The notes under the pieces: generated by a model
The model's input: only the letters and a program-made list of their open reading frames with translations
What the model was told of the DNA's origin: nothing
Databases searched by the model: none
Shown here: positions 11,480 through 22,222 of the stretch, piece after piece
How the letters are laid out: each line of letters starts with the position of its first letter
Numbering within the stretch: position 1 is the stretch's first letter
Assembly: GCA_964017235.1 (NCBI GenBank)
Contig: OZ024929.1
Location: forward strand, 111,585,793 to 111,649,792
Direction: 5' to 3'
Origin: Sabellastarte sp. h YS-2021
Taxonomy: Eukaryota > Annelida > Polychaeta > Sabellida > Sabellidae
DNA: 64,000 nt
Translations under genes and position numbers: made by a program

Positions 11480-12328
11480 CCTCTTAAATCTTGCATATCC
11501 TAAAAAATTCCTCAAAATCCGTCCATAAGTTTTTAAGTTATCTGTGTTTAAAAATTATATTTCATGGATCCAGAAGATCCAGATAGTGATAAGGATCACT
11601 CCAAAAATTGAACAATTTCTTCCTTTTACCTTTCCAGACATATCCTGAAAATTTCATCGAAATCCATCCATACGTTTTTGAGTTATCTGTCTTTAAAAAA
11701 TACATTTCATTGATCCAGAGGATCCAGATAGTGATCCCGATCACTACCAAAATTGAATCATTTCTTCCTTTTATCTTTCCAGACATAGCCTGAAAACTTC
11801 ATCGAAATCCGTCCATAAGTTTTTGAGTTACCTGTCTTTAAAAATTACATTTCATGCAACCAGAAGATCCAGATAGTGATCCAGGTCACTCTAAAAATTG
11901 AATCATTTCTTCCTTTTACCTTTTCAGACATATCTTGAAAATTTCATTGAAATCGGTCCTTGGATCCAGAAGATCCAGATAGTGATCCGGATCACTCCCA
12001 AAATTGAAAATTTCTTCCTTTTACCATTTCATACATATCCTGAAAATTTCATCGAAATCCGTCTGTAGGTTTTTGAGTTATCTGTCTTTAAAAATTACAT
12101 TTCATTGATCCAGAAGATCCAGATCATGATCCAGATCAATCCCAAAATTGTATAATTTCTTACTTTTACCTTTTCAGACATATTCTGAAAATTTCATTGA
12201 AATCCGTCCATAAGTTTTTGAGTTATCTGCCTTTAAATATTACATTTCATTGATCCAGAAGATCCAGATAGTGATCCGGAACACACCAAAAATTGAATCA
12301 TTTCTTCCTTTTACCTTTTGAGACATAT
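11480..12328 (+). repeat. Tandem array of about 144-bp units (about six)
   Basis: Each unit runs GATCCAGAAGATCCAGATAG, then GATCACTCC, AAAATTGAA, TTTCTTCCTTTTACC, CCTGAAAATTTCATCGAAAT and TTTTTGAGTTATCTGTCTTT. Unit starts are near 11561, 11706, 11850, 11960 (a shortened unit), 12102 and 12248. A diverged partial unit begins the array. The same unit occurs in the element at 46851-47229. Open frames here merely follow the repeat period. Confidence 0.9.
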
Positions 12329-13019
12329 GAACAACATATTTCAAAAGATTAGCCTAACTTTAATACTTTTTAAGATATTTCACATTTACCTCTGTCATTA
12401 TTTCGCTACAACTAACAAAATAGCTATTACTCACTTATGGCATACTATGAAACTCCAAACTATATGTCATCTTATAGTTAAGGACAAAGTAGCCGGACAA
12501 CATATTTTAGGAAAATACTGTAACTGCAAGAGTTTTGGAGTTACAAAGGGTTTACTCAATGGTAAGAATTTTAAAGTAGCTATTTCTCAGCTGTACAATG
12601 TGGGACAGCTCTGAAACTTTACCATGTGATAGCTTACCCAAAACTAGATGAACAACATATTTGAAAAGATTAGCCTAACTTTAATACTTCTTAAGATATT
12701 TCACATTTACCTCTGTCATTATTTTGCTACAAATAACAAAATAGCTATTACTCACTTATGGCATGCTATGGAACTCCAAACTCTATGTCATCTTATAGTT
12801 AAGGACAAGGTAGCTGAACAACATATTTTAGGAAAACACTCTAACTGCAATAGTTTTAGAGTTACAATGGCGTTACTCAACAGTCAGAATTTCAAAGTAG
12901 CTATTACTCAGCTATCCAAGGTACAACAGGTCTGAAACTTTACTAGATGATAGCTTACCAAAAAGTAGATGGACAACATATTTGAAAAGATTTCCCTAAG
13001 TTTAATACTTTTGAAGATA

Positions 13020-15196
13020 CAGTGGACTCTGTATAATTCGAATGTGTAAAATCCTGCTGAAATGGTTCAAATTACACCAAGTTCGAATAATAATTTCTGC
13101 TAGCAGCTTGCAGTATTGACTCCGTTCATGTGTGGGCGATAATAGGCTATACATTGCAAAACACTCAAATCAACTCGTAAGAAAATTAAATTTATTACCT
13201 TTTGTCGTTTTTTTATCTTTTTCTAACATACACACACAAAAGAACTCATAAATTCTATATAAAAACAATTTAAGTGGCATTTTCACAACTGAAACGTTTC
13301 AAAACTGGGATTACGTAGATACACAGTAGGGTTAGTACTAAACATTTTTTTCTTAGTTTATAAAGTCCGAAATTTTGATTTGTTTCTTGGATGCATCTGA
13401 GGTCTTGTTCACCAGAAGTTCTATATTGGTAAGGCTCTCCAGTTCCCCTTGTGTGTTTTTCAATGCTTCTATGTATCTTCTCCCTGAAAGCCATATGTAG
13501 CCAACAGTTTGAAATGGTCTCTGGTGTTACTTGGCCCAAGCACGCTGGGCCTCTCTTAGGGCTTCCAGTAATGACAAGCTAAACTTTGTGCCATTGTCCA
13601 AGGCCTCTATGTTCTTCTTGTTGATGGCAGTCTTGTAGTGATCTTTAAAGCATCTTATTATCCCCTGGTCCATGGGCTGAAGAACACTGGTACAATTTGG
13701 GGGCAGAAAAAACATCCTCACAGACTTAAGACCACTCACAGTCTTGGGGTGGGCTGAGCAGTTGTCAAGGAGAAGGGCAATCTTTCTCCTCTGGAGGGAC
13801 ATCTTACTGTCTAACTTTCTTAGCCATTCCATGAAAATTTCACTGGTCATCCAGGCCTTGAAATTGGCCTTATATTCAGTGGGTAGAGTCAGGTGACCTC
13901 GGAAAGACCTTGGCTTCTGAGACTTCCCAATGCTTACGAGTGGCACCTTGTCAGACCCATCCATGTTAGCACAAAACATGATGGATATCCTCTCCTTGGA
14001 CATCTTGCCCCCCTGCACATTTCTGGCCCTTGAAGGCGAGAGTCCTGTTTGGCAGGATCCTATAGAAGAGGCCAGACTCATCACAGTTGTAGATGTCCTT
14101 GGCCTCATACTCCTGAAGGATATCTGTCCACACTATCTGATGCCAGGCATCCACATCTTCTGTCTTCACATCCCTCTCTTCTCCTTGGATGGACCTCAGC
14201 TTGATGTTATATCTTTCCTTGAAGCTGGTCAGCCAGCCCTGGGAGCACTTAAAGTCATCATAGCCCATATCTGTGGCAAATTTTTGGGCCTTCTCCATCA
14301 GCAGTGGCCCACTGACTTTCAGTCTTTTCCTAGCAAGGTTCTGGTCACCACTTTGAAAAGTCTGCTTAATTTTGTTTGCATTTTTAATCCATGTGCTCAA
14401 GGTATTGAGAGGGACTCCATATTTTTCGGCTATGTCCTTCTTTTTTCCACCACTCTCAACCTCAAGCAGAGCTTGATACTTTTCATGCACTGGCTTTGAA
14501 TAATGTTTCCTTTTAGTTGCCATAATGTTCACAGAATAATCACATGTATTAAACTGAATGATGTGAAGGAGATTTAGACCTGTTTATATAGACACAGGCC
14601 ATGTCTAATTGAAATTGAGGATTACGGTGATTAGTCACTTGAAAGGTCATTGATCTGCTTTATTCTTAACTTTAGTGGCCTATCATCTCCAGATAAAACG
14701 TTTTTCTCGGGAACCTTAATTGCAATCGGGGAGAATTTGTGTTTACAGTTTAGATCTCGCCAAGCACATCAAAGATGGCGGCGTCCATGTAATCGTGAAA
14801 ACAATGGATAAAACTCCCTTTTCTAAAGCTAGATGTTATCTTTGATGTGTCAAAAGGTACTCAGGTAAGTAGATCTGACATCTTATGAATGCCATGTAAT
14901 CCCTTTGTTTACTGTTTAATGTTTACCGCTAGTAACAGAATACGGTCCTGTGGTCAAATTAATCCCCTAACTAAACAAATATTTATCTGTCTTGTATGTA
15001 GTTCGAATTACCCTTTAAAACTATAATTATAACTATGGCTTTATTGCCAATAAATAGGTTCGAAATAAACTGAAATTCGGATTGTAATTTTCGAAATATC
15101 CCTTGATTTTAAACAGAAAATTGTCCGTGCATGACTGACGGTTCGAATAATACCGAAATTCGAATAATGCTGAATCGAATTATACAGAGTTTACTG
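13020..15196 (-). mobile_element. Tigger/pogo-type DNA transposon, 2,177 bp
   Basis: Terminal inverted repeats begin CAGTGGACTCTGTATAATTC on the left and CAGTAAACTCTGTATAATTC on the right (read inward), and a TA duplication flanks them (13018-13019, 15197-15198). Sibling 321-bp units show the uninterrupted site AAGATATTTCACATTTAC, so the ends are certain to the base. A single transposase gene on the minus strand fills the middle. Additional GTTCGAATAATA-type motifs occur near both ends. The copy is defective because the transposase frame is broken. Confidence 0.95.
13270..14532 (-). pseudogene. Tigger-family transposase, two frameshifts
   Basis: The reading starts at the ATG of MATKRKHYSKP (14521-14523) or three codons upstream. 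Domains in order: a CENP-B/psq-type N-terminal helix-turn-helix (about residues 8-55), a second CENP-B-type DNA-binding helix region (about 65-115), then the DDE superfamily 1 catalytic core. Catalytic aspartates are visible in NCDESG (first), LLDNCSAH (second) and PMDQG (third). The frame breaks in a six-C run at 14008-14013, where codon alignment implies one extra base, and again near 13528-13530, where one base is missing; after that the C-terminal tail continues in another frame. Family transposases cut at TA and bind the inverted repeats. This copy cannot make a full protein, but the remaining residues are well conserved, so decay is not ancient. Confidence 0.9.
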
Positions 15197-15566
15197 TATT
15201 TGACATTTACTTCTTTTGTCATTTAGCTACAAATGAGAAAATAGACATTACTCACTTATGGCATGCAATAGAACCCCAAACTATGTACCATCTTATAGCT
15301 AAGGACAAAGTAGCTGAACAACATATTTCAAGAAAAACTCTAACTGCAATACTTTTTGAGTTATGAGTCCTGTACTCAAAGTAGCTAAAATTGCTAATAC
15401 TTACTTATCTTTAGGCCTAAGTCCACAAAACCAAAAAAATTTTCAAGGGCATGAAAATTCATTAGGACAATTAATTTACAAAAAATCTGTAGCTGTAGCA
15501 GTTTTGGAGAAATCTGCGTGACACACTAACGCACACACGCACACATGCACAGGATGCATTTCATAA

Positions 15567-15597
15567 TCTCCCTCCTGGGCTAAAGCCCGGCGGGAGA
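15567..15597. repeat. Terminal hairpin of the 11.3-15.6 kb element
   Basis: TCTCCCTCCTGGGC, a TAAA loop, then GCCCGGCGGGAGA form a stem of about 13 bp with one mismatch. It sits where the element ends, and its outer arm pairs with the left terminus at 11330-11340. Confidence 0.75.
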
Positions 15598-16389
15598 TAA
15601 TAACTAGAATGTTTTTGATAGGGAAAAAAGTATTGTAAAGAGAAAAGTGCTTTTGGTGAATCTTTAATCTGGGAAACCAGTAATTTATCATTACTAGGAA
15701 ATAACTTTGATTAAAGTTTTCCAATATGAACTATACTAAAACTTGATTATACTATAGGTGCATGGGAAAAATGATGTTTGACACTATCAGGTAAGATCAT
15801 GGTCATTAAGTTCCTTATATTGTCTTGGATGAATCATCTGTTTATGTCTATTCCATTACCAGATAAGAATTCTGTGAAAATCTCAAAAATAGCTACAGAT
15901 ATCTGTTTGGGATGACAAACCTGAAAAATAGCATTAGAGAAGCCCGTACCCCACAGCCTGGGGAAATATTTTTCAACACCATGAGATATAGAAGTAGTGT
16001 AACAGTACAAAGTTCAAGATACTTTCAGAGCAGTGTAAGTTATATTAAGGTCCAAATAATGTTAAAGTAGAGAAAATAACATCTAAGGAAAATAAATGTA
16101 TATAAAGATGAAGTATTAAAACAAGATAATTCAATAACAAAATGACAGCATTTATCAGTAAACCAAAAATGGCCGAATTATGGTTTGGATGTTTTGAATA
16201 TTACCCATGCATACAGAAGTGGCAATACATTCAATGAATGCTTATGTGTGGTGTTGGAGAAAAGCCTGTGGCTCACTTGATGAAATTCCATCTGTTACAA
16301 TGGGAACTTGCAAAAGGAAATTCTTAATGAATTCTAATATGACTTTAACAGTGCTTAATCTGCATCAACAGACAGACCCAAAGGTGCAA

Positions 16390-17965
16390 CAAGATTTTAA
16401 AGGTTAATACAGCAAGGTCAAAGGTCAATCAGTGTTACACCATGACGTGGCACACCTAAAACCCTCAACCAATGTCCCTACTAAGTATAAACTTCCTACA
16501 CCTTACAGTCTCTGAGATATAACCTGGACAAGATTTTATAGGTCAAGGTCGCTACAGCAAGGGCAAAGGTCAAATCAAGGTCACATGACATAGCACACCT
16601 ACACCCCCTAACCAATGTCCCTAACAAGTATCAACTTCCTACACCTTACAGTCTCTGAGATATAACCTGGACAAGATTTTATAGGTCAAGGTCGCTACAG
16701 CAAGGTCAAAGGTCAAATCAAGGTCACATGACATAGCACACCTACACCCCCTAACCAATGTCCCTAACAAGTATCAACTTCCTACACCTCTTACAGTTTC
16801 CAAGATATATAGCCCAGACCAGGTATTATAGGTCAAGTTCACTACGGCAAGTACAAAGGTCAAATCAAGGTCACACCATGATGTTGCACACCTACTACCC
16901 CAACCAATGTCCTCGCCAAGTATCAGCTTCCTACACCTTACAGTTTCCGAAATATAGCCCAGACAAGATTTTATAGGTCAAGGTCACTACGGCAAGGGTC
17001 AAATCAAGGTCACACTATGACGTTGCACATCTACACACCCTAACCAATGTCCCTACCAAGTATCAACTTCCTACACCTTACAGTTGCTGAGATATAGCCC
17101 GTACAAGGTTTTATACGTCAAGGTCACTACGGCAAGGTCAAATCAAAGTCAGACCATGATGTTGCACACCTACAACTCCTAACCAATGTTCCTACCAAGT
17201 ATCAACTTCCTACACCTTACGGTTTCCGAGATATAGCCCGGACAAGATTTTATGGGTCAAGGTCACTACAGCAAGGTCAAAGGTCAAATCAAAGGTCAGA
17301 CCATGACGTTGCACACCTACTACCCCCAACCAATGTCCCTACCAAGTATCAACTTTGTACACCTTACAGTTGCCGAGATATAGCGCGGACAAGGTTTTAT
17401 AGGTCAAGGTCACTACGGCAAGGTCAAAGGTCAAATCAAGGTCAGACCATGATGTTGCACACCTACAACTCCTAACCAATGTTCCTACCAAGTATCAAAT
17501 TCCTACACCTTACGGTTTCCGAGATTTAGCCCAGACAAGATTTTATAAGTCAAGGTCACTACAGAAAGGTCAAATCAAGATCAGACCATGACGTTGCACA
17601 CCTACACACCCTAACCAATGTCCCTACCAAGTATCAACTTCCTACACCTTACGGTTTCTGAAATATAGTCCAGACAAGATTTTAAAGGTCAAGGTCACTA
17701 TGGCAAGGTCAAAGGTCAAATCAAGGTCAAACCATGACGCTGCACACCTACAACCCCTAACTAATGTCCCTGCCAAGTATCAACTTCCTACACCTTATGG
17801 TTGTCGAGATATAGCCCGGACAAGATTTTCAAACTCAAGGTCACTACAGCAAGGTCAAAGGTCAAATCAAGGTCAGACCATGACGTTGCACACCTACACC
17901 CCCCAACCAATGTCCCTGCCAAATATGAACTTCCTACACCTTACGGTTTCTGAAATACAGCCCGG
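16390..17965 (+). repeat. About eleven 143-bp satellite units rich in AGGTCA
   Basis: Every unit carries CACACCTACA, AACCAATGTCCCTA, AAGTATCAACTTCCTACACC, a GAGATATAGCCCGGACAAG-like block, then a cluster of AGGTCA hexamers. By eye I count more than 30 AGGTCA on the plus strand, many as TCAAGGTCA and about six as AGGTCAAAGGTCA (a direct repeat with one-base spacing). Units differ by a few percent plus small deletions. The open frames of 72 and 101 residues here only translate the repeat. Confidence 0.9.
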
Positions 17966-18011
17966 ACAAACTATTTCCCGCCGCCCATCCGGACACCATG
18001 GGTGATAACAA

Positions 18012-18042
18012 TACCCCGGCAGCCCTTAAGGGCTGTGGGGTA
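18012..18042. repeat. Terminal hairpin of the 15.9-18.0 kb element
   Basis: TACCCCGGCAGCCC and GGGCTGTGGGGTA flank a TTAA centre, giving a stem with one mismatch. It lies immediately after the last satellite unit. Confidence 0.75.
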
Positions 18043-19521
18043 AAAAGTAAGCATGCTATCTTACCTTAAAAAAAACAAAAAAAAAAAAAAACAAACAAAA
18101 AAAAAAGACAAAAAACTTTTAGTTCATCTACCAGACCATGGGTTAGGTTCTTTGAATTGTCCAACTGGTCCACAAAAGATTTGACAGAATATAAATAAGA
18201 TTTGTTTTCTATGGAACAATGTTTATTAATCTTGTCAATTTTAAACTGAATCAGACATTCCAATACTCTACTGTGGTCCAATTGTAACTATACAATCACA
18301 GGCTTATTTAAAGGAAATAAGGGATTTCAAATACTGGACACATTGTGAAATCAGATTTTCAGGTTCTAAAAAAGGATGAAATTGAGAGCAGATATCATTT
18401 TCATATTAAGATTTTAGACTACTCCCAAATACATTCAACTGTGAAAAAGTATACAGCAGTAATAGTTTTTCTGATAACCAGGCAATCTTTCATTTCAAGT
18501 CCTTTTATTCCTCACCACATTTCTACCATGTTTAACTGTAAAAACAAGGTTGTAAAGGGTATTTGTAATATGATAATCACACAAGAGGTAGAATGCAAAT
18601 ATAAAATAAAATGTAAGAAATAACATTAAATTTTGACAGTTTAACACAGAAAAGTGTTTTTAAGCAGATATTTAATAATGTTTAAGACAACTACTTCACA
18701 GACTGATCCAAAAGAGTACAGGGAACAGAAATTATACTCTGCAAAATTTCGGGAGAAAATTCAAATACTTGCAGACTATGTCAATGTGAACCTGGGGCCT
18801 GTAAGTCAATGCCTTCATTCTACTAAGGAATTCGTTAGCTCTTAGTTAACTCTAAGCCAGCAAAATCTTGTGCAAATCAAAACCTCAGTAAGTTTTACTG
18901 TTGGTTAAACTTTTTGTAAAAAACCCTCAAATTTAAAGATTACTCAGACCCTCTCATTAAGTATTAGTTATGCAAACTCTCAGTTTTCTACAACCAACTA
19001 CCTACAAAATTATCATTATTGTATCAAATAAAGTCACTGAATTGTAGTGCAGTAAGACAGCGTGTCATATACCAAAATTTTACAATGATTTCAATTCACA
19101 TTTATGATCTGGAGGGAAGTTCTAGTGACAGTGTAACAAGTACCTTAACAACTGCTCAAAGAATGCTTCTACTGACTCCCTGAATTCTTTTGTAAAACTG
19201 TCATTCCATTGTCATTAAGTATTAGTTTTCTATCTTAGGAACGCTTCGATTTTCAGGCCCCAGAATCATTGAAGCATCTTTTTGTTAATTGTTCCCATGT
19301 TATGAACTTACAGAAATCGTTGAAATTATGGATACTTTCATGCATTTAACTTTCATGCATAGATAAATGAATAATTTTTTTTTCAAAAAACAATACCATT
19401 TTAGGTATTAATACTATCATAGCTGTTAAAGAAAGTTATATTTTCACAAGTGTAGTACAGAAATGTATCCCAAATATCAATGGTCTGAAAATAAGTTCCA
19501 GAAACAGTATTATCTTAATAT
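18043..19521. other. Intergenic sequence, no supported gene
   Basis: The region is AT-rich. It holds an A-rich simple stretch at about 18067-18115 and no terminal repeats or coding stretch that I can support. Confidence 0.5.
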
Positions 19522-19598
19522 TGAGATAAACATGGTCAGCAAGTTTAACAAACAATGGCTTCCATAATTTCTTTTTCCCTGAATTTCTATGATATATT
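19522..19598. repeat. 77-bp target duplication of the LINE, left copy
   Basis: It starts TGAGATAAACATGGTCAGC and ends CTATGATATATT, identical base for base to 21419-21495. The LINE lies between the copies. Confidence 0.92.
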
Positions 19599-21418
19599 TT
19601 TTTTTATATTTTTATTTCTTTAAGAAAAACATATACAATAAGGTTAAAAAAAACATTGGCACGCACGGTATTCAAAGCATAAGTTTTTATATATTACATA
19701 TATATTACATACAACTCTCTATACATTTCTCTATACATTTGCGTGAACTCTAGTTTGTTTTTTAATAATATTACTTCCATATCTATACATTTTCACTGTT
19801 TCACCTACTGGTTCTTGTAGGGTCATGTTTTTATGGGTTTAAAAAAAAAAAAAAAAAAAAAAAAACCTAATGGTTTCCTGATACATATTGCTATGTAAAT
19901 AAATTTTGCCACACTTCCCATCGTTTGTTAAATCTTATTTCAGTCTGGTTTATAATGGCTAAAGTTTTTTGTTCTTTAAATTTGCTTTCCAACCTTTTTT
20001 GGAGAAAATATATATTTATTTTAAAATTATATTTGGAACACCAAAATATATAATTTCTAACATTGGTAAGTATAAAATTTAGTGGCCAGAAATGTGCATC
20101 ATAATCTTCATAACCTAGTATTTTTCTAGAATCAAGGAAATCAATATGTATTGACAATTTATTTCTGATCCAACTATTTAAGTTCTGCCACAAATCTTGT
20201 ACTTCTTTACATTGTGCAAATAAGTGTAAGATTGTTTCTGGACATTCCCCACATAATCTACATAGATTGGAATGAGAGATTTTAATTTTGTACAGATACT
20301 CATTAGTATCCAATATATTAAACAGGATTTTGTATTGAAACCAGACAAGGTCATTATCAATGACTGATTTTATACAAGCTTTAAAGATGTTTTGCCAAAT
20401 TTCATCATTTATATAAAAATTAATTTTTTTTGACCATATTTCTTTACATATAGGCTCATCAGCTTCATACTGCATGAATATTTTGTAAAAATCTTTACTT
20501 CCACTTGGTGACTGAAATATAGTTCTTACATGAAATGGCAAGAAAGGCCTTGACATTGTAAAAATATTGTTTGTTTTATATTTATTGATAAAGCTCTTGA
20601 TCATAAGTTTTACTCTATGATAATCAAATACACTTATTGCTAAATTATACATTTTACACATTTCTGTATGAGTAATGATAGATCCATTTGAGTTTACTAT
20701 ATCTCCAACACATCGAATTCCTTTGTTGTTCCAGGTACGTAGAAATAAGGGATAGCTTGATAGTTGAAAATTGTACCAAAGACAGGAGTTTAATATGTGT
20801 ATATTTGAGGTTGGCTGTTGTTTTTCACAAAAGTTTTTCCAGTAATCGAACACCTTGTTCCAAAATTTGTTTTCTTGTAGTCTTGAGTAGAAAGGGTAAC
20901 TTCCTCCCATTATGGGTATGCTATTTATGTTATAACCAATGTCTATTAGAAGTGACTTCCAATGTGAATTTGTTTGCTGAACTATTTTACGTATCCAACT
21001 TAATTTTAGGGCCTTCTTAAAGTTAAAAATGTCAGTCATTTTCAACCCTCCATTTGAGTATTCAGCACAAATGGTTTTCCTTTTGACCTTGTCTGGTTTG
21101 GAATCCCATAAAAATTCATACATAAGACTGTTGATTTCTTTCAATAAAGCATTTGGTACTGGTAATGACATAAACAAATGGATTAGTTTAGGTAAGAATA
21201 AAGTCTTTATCAGTGTTATCCTACCAAAGGGAGTCAATAATCTACTTTTCCAATTCCCCATTTCTTTTTTGATTTTTTGCAATGTCTCTGTAAAATTAAT
21301 ATGTGGAATATCCTTTAGATTTGTGGAAAAATGCAGTCCTAGCATGGAAAATTCTGTATTGCCCCATTCAAGTTTAAATTTTATATTTAATTTTTCCTTA
21401 CAAAATCGTTTTCGACGA
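19599..21418 (-). mobile_element. 5'-truncated Tx1/L1-like LINE
   Basis: The insert is bounded exactly by the 77-bp direct repeat. On the minus strand it begins inside ORF2 downstream of the catalytic motifs, so it is truncated at its 5' end. It runs through the ORF2 C-terminus, then a 3' UTR of roughly 290 bp, and ends in an A-rich tail (seen as a T-run at about 19597-19606 on the plus strand). Related C-terminal sequence occurs at 43.8 and 51.3 kb. Confidence 0.92.
19891..21418 (-). pseudogene. LINE ORF2 C-terminal part (post-RT region and zinc-binding domain)
   Basis: The uninterrupted frame gives 484 residues from the first Met (21345), and the frame is open to the truncation point. It covers the reverse transcriptase thumb (WKSRLLTPFGRITLIKTLFL, then YEFLWDSKPDKVKRK and GGLKMTDIFNFKKALKLSWI). 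The zf-RVT zinc-binding motif CRLCGECPETILHLFAQC is at about residues 361-378, followed by the typical HFWPLNFIL-containing tail. The endonuclease and the catalytic palm motif of reverse transcriptase are absent because of truncation. The frame has no stops, which points to recent insertion. It cannot be mobile alone. Confidence 0.9.
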
Positions 21419-21495
21419 TGAGATAAACATGGTCAGCAAGTTTAACAAACAATGGCTTCCATAATTTCTTTTTCCCTGAATTTCTATGATATATT
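21419..21495. repeat. 77-bp target duplication of the LINE, right copy
   Basis: Identical to 19522-19598. Past its end the sequences differ (GATTAAAGG here, the T-run of the tail there). Confidence 0.92.
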
Positions 21496-21805
21496 GATTA
21501 AAGGTAATACTGTGATATAAAATCAGAGCAGCTTATTTTTTGTATTTAACTGTACAATTTGTATGCATAAAGTCCATTACATGTACCTGCCAATATGCAA
21601 GTGCAAATATGTGACAAATAATAAAAAAAATACATCCCCATCAGTCATAATCAGAATGACAGGGAGGCAAAAATTGTGAATGTTGGACAGGAATGAAACA
21701 ACAAGTTAAGCTTTTTTCTTGTTGCGGTCACTGCATGAAAGTCTGGTAACATGAAAAAAATATACACAAAATAACAATATAAAATACAGATGCTGAACTT
21801 TGGTA

Positions 21806-21811
21806 TTTATT
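21806..21811 (-). promoter_or_regulatory. Possible polyadenylation signal of the N-acetyltransferase gene
   Basis: TTTATT on the plus strand reads AATAAA on the minus strand, about 410 bases after the stop codon. Other A/T-rich hexamers are nearby, so the choice is uncertain. Confidence 0.35.
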
Positions 21812-22222
21812 TGCCATCAACACTTGATAGTCTGCCATTAACCTCTTGTATTCTCTGTTTAATATTTACAAAGATCTTTACCGATACATTTATATGAAAT
21901 CTGAATAGAGGGTCACAATAGTTTATGGCAATACTAGAATTTGGATTTTTGGTTTAAACATCAGAGCAGACACAACTTTTTACTTTAACAACTAAAGCAA
22001 TGTGATTCAGTTGAAATGCAGTGTGTGTCACTGTGTTTAATGCATCACAACAGTTACTTCCTGATAACTATGAGTTAAGGAACATATCCATGCAAAATAT
22101 ACTGTAGATACCTTGTACGTCTGTTCAGTTATTATTCAGAAATGACAAGTATGTCAAAGATGATATACAAAGCAACACAAGAACAACACACTGTTTCTGT
22201 GAAAGATGAGTCTATGCCATTA

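Larger units (their letters stand above)
12329..15400 (+). repeat. Tandem array of 321-bp units, third unit split by a transposon
   Basis: Units begin at 12329, 12650 and 12971, exactly 321 bp apart, with the landmark GAACAACATATTT. The third unit stops at 13019 and resumes at 15199 after the Tigger insertion, then continues, diverged and partly deleted, to about 15400. Frames of 95-98 residues in the first two units are parallel translations of the repeat and carry no recognisable domain. Confidence 0.88.
11328..15602 (+). mobile_element. Satellite-bearing non-autonomous element with terminal hairpin (Helentron/pearl-like?)
   Basis: The left edge TTATCTCCCGC (11330-11340) is matched in inverted orientation by GCGGGAGATAA at the right edge (about 15590-15600), just where a strong hairpin lies (15567-15597). 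Between them are a 144-bp array (11480-12328) and a 321-bp array (12329 to about 15400). This layout of subterminal inverted repeat, internal tandem repeats and 3' hairpin is what has been described for non-autonomous Helentrons and bivalve pearl elements. A Tigger transposon later inserted in the second array. No protein is encoded by the element itself. Element boundaries and class are inferred from the paired ends. Confidence 0.5.
15947..18042 (+). mobile_element. Second satellite-bearing element with terminal hairpin, 2,096 bp
   Basis: The left edge TACCCCACAGCC (15947-15958) is the exact reverse complement of the right edge GGCTGTGGGGTA (18031-18042). The right edge also forms a near-perfect palindrome (18012-18042). 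Inside are about 430 bp of unique sequence, then a 143-bp tandem array. The architecture parallels the 11.3-15.6 kb element, though the sequences are unrelated. No protein is encoded. A non-autonomous Helentron/pearl-type element is the best guess from architecture alone. Confidence 0.6.

Noticed and set aside
13930-14499. 189-residue plus-strand frame
   Set aside because: Antisense shadow of the Tigger transposase, which has clear catalytic motifs on the minus strand.
11480-18000. CRISPR-like or protein-coding reading of the tandem arrays
   Set aside because: Units are contiguous and 143-321 bp long, with no short repeat and unique spacer pattern; open frames only follow the repeat period.
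20688-21421. Plus-strand frames of 110 and 130 residues
   Set aside because: Antisense shadows of the LINE ORF2 C-terminus.
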